A stretch of 64,000 bases of DNA from positions 93,477-157,476 of the forward strand of contig NZ_JAUSTU010000012.1 in the NCBI RefSeq assembly GCF_030813005.1, given 5' to 3'. The stretch is from Robertmurraya andreesenii. Its GTDB lineage: Bacteria; Bacillota; Bacilli; Bacillales; Cytobacillaceae. Under the pieces are notes generated by a model. It did no database searches and was not told where the DNA came from. It saw nothing but the letters and a program-made list of their open reading frames with translations. Below, one piece after another: positions 62,307 through 64,000 of this stretch. Each line of letters starts with the position of its first letter. Position 1 is the first letter of the stretch. Position numbers and translations under genes: made by a program.

Positions 62307-63380
62307 ATGTTACTTAAATCTTATCAGAAAGGGACACCTTTTATTGGGGAAGTTTTTAAAATTGACAGATCGGTCTTCCGAAACCAAATAAAACAAGCAC
62401 ACCTTACTTCTGCTTCTAACTATTCAATTGTCGGCCATAATGGCAATCTTAATCTAAACCATGTCATAAAGTCTGCGATGGGCGAATGGATTGAGAGGCT
62501 CTCCTTATTTTATGATAGGTACTTAAGCCAAGAATTCATTCCTGCAGTAAATTTAATAAATGGAGAAATAATAGAGGTAGAGAAAGGTAGAATTATTTTT
62601 AAAGAAAAAGAGATGTTTAACGACTCTTGTGGAGTTGCTTCTCACTTAGTATCTAAAAAAGTGATCCGTTCTAGTTATTATGAATTCTTTGAAAGGCAGA
62701 GCTTAATCTATAATTGGATTACTGAGTCAAAAGGGACAATAATTGATTATTCAGATATAAATCATCCAATTATAAATCATCTTATTGAGACGAACTATAA
62801 ATTTATTGATGAATTATATTTGTTTGATATATCCCTTCATAAGTCAATTAAAGTAGTTCTCGCTCTAGGTTTTGGTGAGAATTATAAAACCGTTGGGTTA
62901 AATGCAAGTTTTAATAGTAAACAAGCTATTATTGGAGCGTTAGAAGAATCTATTCAGACATTTGCTCCCAACTGGACAAAAGGGTATATAAATTCATTCT
63001 ATACTAGTGAAAACAAACGAAAAAACTTTGATATGTATTTACAATTATATATGGATTTAACACCACAAGAATTTAAGCGTAAATACAATTACCTAATAAA
63101 TAGTGAAGAAAAGGTAAAAATAGTTAATTATTTGGAACAAAGCCAGGAATTCTCAGTCAATGCTATGAAGAGAGTAGCGGATGATTTAGATTTGCATCCA
63201 TATTGTGCCTTTATTCCTTCTTTTTACGATGGATTATCCACAAAAATTATTAAAATCTTTTCTCCAAATGGATATCCACATATGCATCCACCGTTTTTTT
63301 CTGAAGAAGAGACATCGATTACCTTTAATAAACAAAATGAGAAGTTTCCGAACGCATACATGGAAATACCTTTCCCATAG
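62307..63380 (+). CDS. YcaO cyclodehydratase, second copy
   Basis: A 357-residue YcaO protein with SAMGEWIER (56-64), which fits Sx3Ex2ER exactly, then CGVASHLVSKKVIRSSYYEF with FERQSL (108-133) and AIIGALEESIQTF. It ends in MEIPFP, a short Pro-containing tail like the PxPxP end that shapes the active site of azoline-forming YcaO enzymes. This makes it the more likely cyclodehydratase, working with the McbB-like protein. ATG with AAGGAG 8 bases upstream, 19 bases after the first ycaO. Confidence 0.83.
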   Translation: MLLKSYQKGTPFIGEVFKIDRSVFRNQIKQAHLTSASNYSIVGHNGNLNLNHVIKSAMGEWIERLSLFYDRYLSQEFIPAVNLINGEIIEVEKGRIIFKEKEMFNDSCGVASHLVSKKVIRSSYYEFFERQSLIYNWITESKGTIIDYSDINHPIINHLIETNYKFIDELYLFDISLHKSIKVVLALGFGENYKTVGLNASFNSKQAIIGALEESIQTFAPNWTKGYINSFYTSENKRKNFDMYLQLYMDLTPQEFKRKYNYLINSEEKVKIVNYLEQSQEFSVNAMKRVADDLDLHPYCAFIPSFYDGLSTKIIKIFSPNGYPHMHPPFFSEEETSITFNKQNEKFPNAYMEIPFP

Positions 63381-63540
63381 TCAAATGAGGATACTTGGAA
63401 TTTGGAGTTCGAAATTATTTATTTAGTAATATAAAAAGCAAAGTTTCACCAAGCGTATATTAATTGAGTTGAAAAATAGGTAAATCAGCTGGATGATAAT
63501 TTGAAAAATGATTTTACAATTAATCTGCTAGGGGTATGAT

Positions 63541-63963
63541 ATGAGAATAGCTCAGTTACACAATGGAATAAAAATAGTTTATGATAATTTAGATTTATTT
63601 GGAACGGTTTCTTTCGGGATATTTTTGGGAAAGGGTTCAAAGCATGAGAAGGATTATGAACATGGTATCACACATTTTATAGAACATATGCTTTTTAAAT
63701 CTAACATTTCTTTTCTTAAAAGTAGTTCCATAGATAATATAGAAAAAAGAGGAGCATTAGTAAATGGTTTCACAACTAAAGAATTTATATGTGTCCATAC
63801 TAAAGCATTGAAATCAGAAATTAAACCAATAATAAATTTATTGTTTGATATGTTTTTTTCCCCGTTATTTCTTAATGATGAAATCAATATAGAAAAAAAA
63901 GTAATGCTTCCTCGCTATTTAGTGTTTAGTTTAAAATTTCATAAAGCAGTCTATACTGGGTAA
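63541..63963 (+). pseudogene. M16 (insulinase-like) peptidase, truncated
   Basis: The first 123 residues are a normal M16 N-terminus with HFIEH (45-49), the zinc and catalytic HxxEH motif, and INIEKKVML (115-123). The third zinc ligand, a Glu expected about 76 residues after H49, is replaced by R125, the following stretch is about 30-35 residues short, and a TAA stops the frame at 140. Behind the stop the same frame continues with KLLDTLGVDSF, which again looks like M16. So the gene has an internal loss and a nonsense codon. Intact M16 proteins in RiPP clusters remove leaders. The gap 63381-63540 holds no gene. The end lies outside the window. Confidence 0.7.
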
Positions 63964-64000
63964 AAACTATTAGATACCCTAGGAGTTGATAGCTTTATGA

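Noticed and set aside
1..64000. tRNA or rRNA genes, complete insertion sequences, transposase or integrase genes
   Set aside because: None could be recognised in either strand; the signs of mobility are the repeats, the RHS cassettes and the broken zwf.

Overview
The window comes from a spore-forming member of the Bacillaceae, of the Bacillus/Neobacillus type. It carries spoIIIAE to spoIIIAH, spoIVB and spo0A with close to textbook sequence. The gene order spoIIIA - accBC - yqhY - nusB - xseAB - ispA - dxs - tlyA - argR - recN - spoIVB - spo0A - bkd - brxB - yqjA - polY1 - gndA is the order known from Bacillus. No species can be named from the sequence alone. No rRNA, tRNA or CRISPR array was seen.

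Positions 1-19640 are conserved core: engulfment-stage sporulation genes, a chemoreceptor gene facing them, the biotin carrier and biotin carboxylase of acetyl-CoA carboxylase behind a possible FapR operator, then nusB, exonuclease VII, isoprenoid precursor synthesis, the arginine repressor, recN, spoIVB and spo0A. The spo0A leader has 0A boxes and a sigma-H-type promoter. folD, usually found between nusB and xseA, is absent there.

Positions 19830-40697 form one metabolic block. BkdR and a near-perfect sigma-54 promoter drive ptb-bcd-buk-lpdV-bkdAA-bkdAB-bkdB, which turn branched-chain amino acids into branched acyl-CoAs and fatty-acid primers. Valine and isoleucine carbon that ends as propionyl-CoA can then be handled by the carboxyltransferase (37958-39505), methylmalonyl-CoA epimerase (37540-37953) and the B12-dependent mutase MutAB with its chaperone MeaB (30364-35405), giving succinyl-CoA. 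A family of about 180-bp structured repeats is scattered through this block. A 31-residue Prli42-type membrane protein is encoded at 37283-37378.

Positions 41028-44452 hold a CheW-like protein, a long palindromic element, DNA polymerase Y1 and gndA. From 44611 the sequence is accessory. A secreted RHS/WapA-like polymorphic toxin of 1612 residues is followed by four displaced copies of its C-terminal core. Three of these copies end in different toxin tips, and those three tips, like the parent's, are followed by small putative immunity genes. An MFS transporter and a zwf gene that lost its first half come next.

The right end (58282-64000) is clearly more AT-rich and begins exactly where zwf is broken, so it looks like an inserted island. 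It encodes a rhomboid protease and, divergently, a RiPP cluster of the azole-forming (TOMM) type: a 71-residue precursor with a Cys-rich core and a Gly6 tail, a McbB-like E1 homologue, a McbC/SagB-like dehydrogenase, two different YcaO proteins and a damaged M16 peptidase gene. The cluster runs off the window. It is the best candidate here for an undescribed system.
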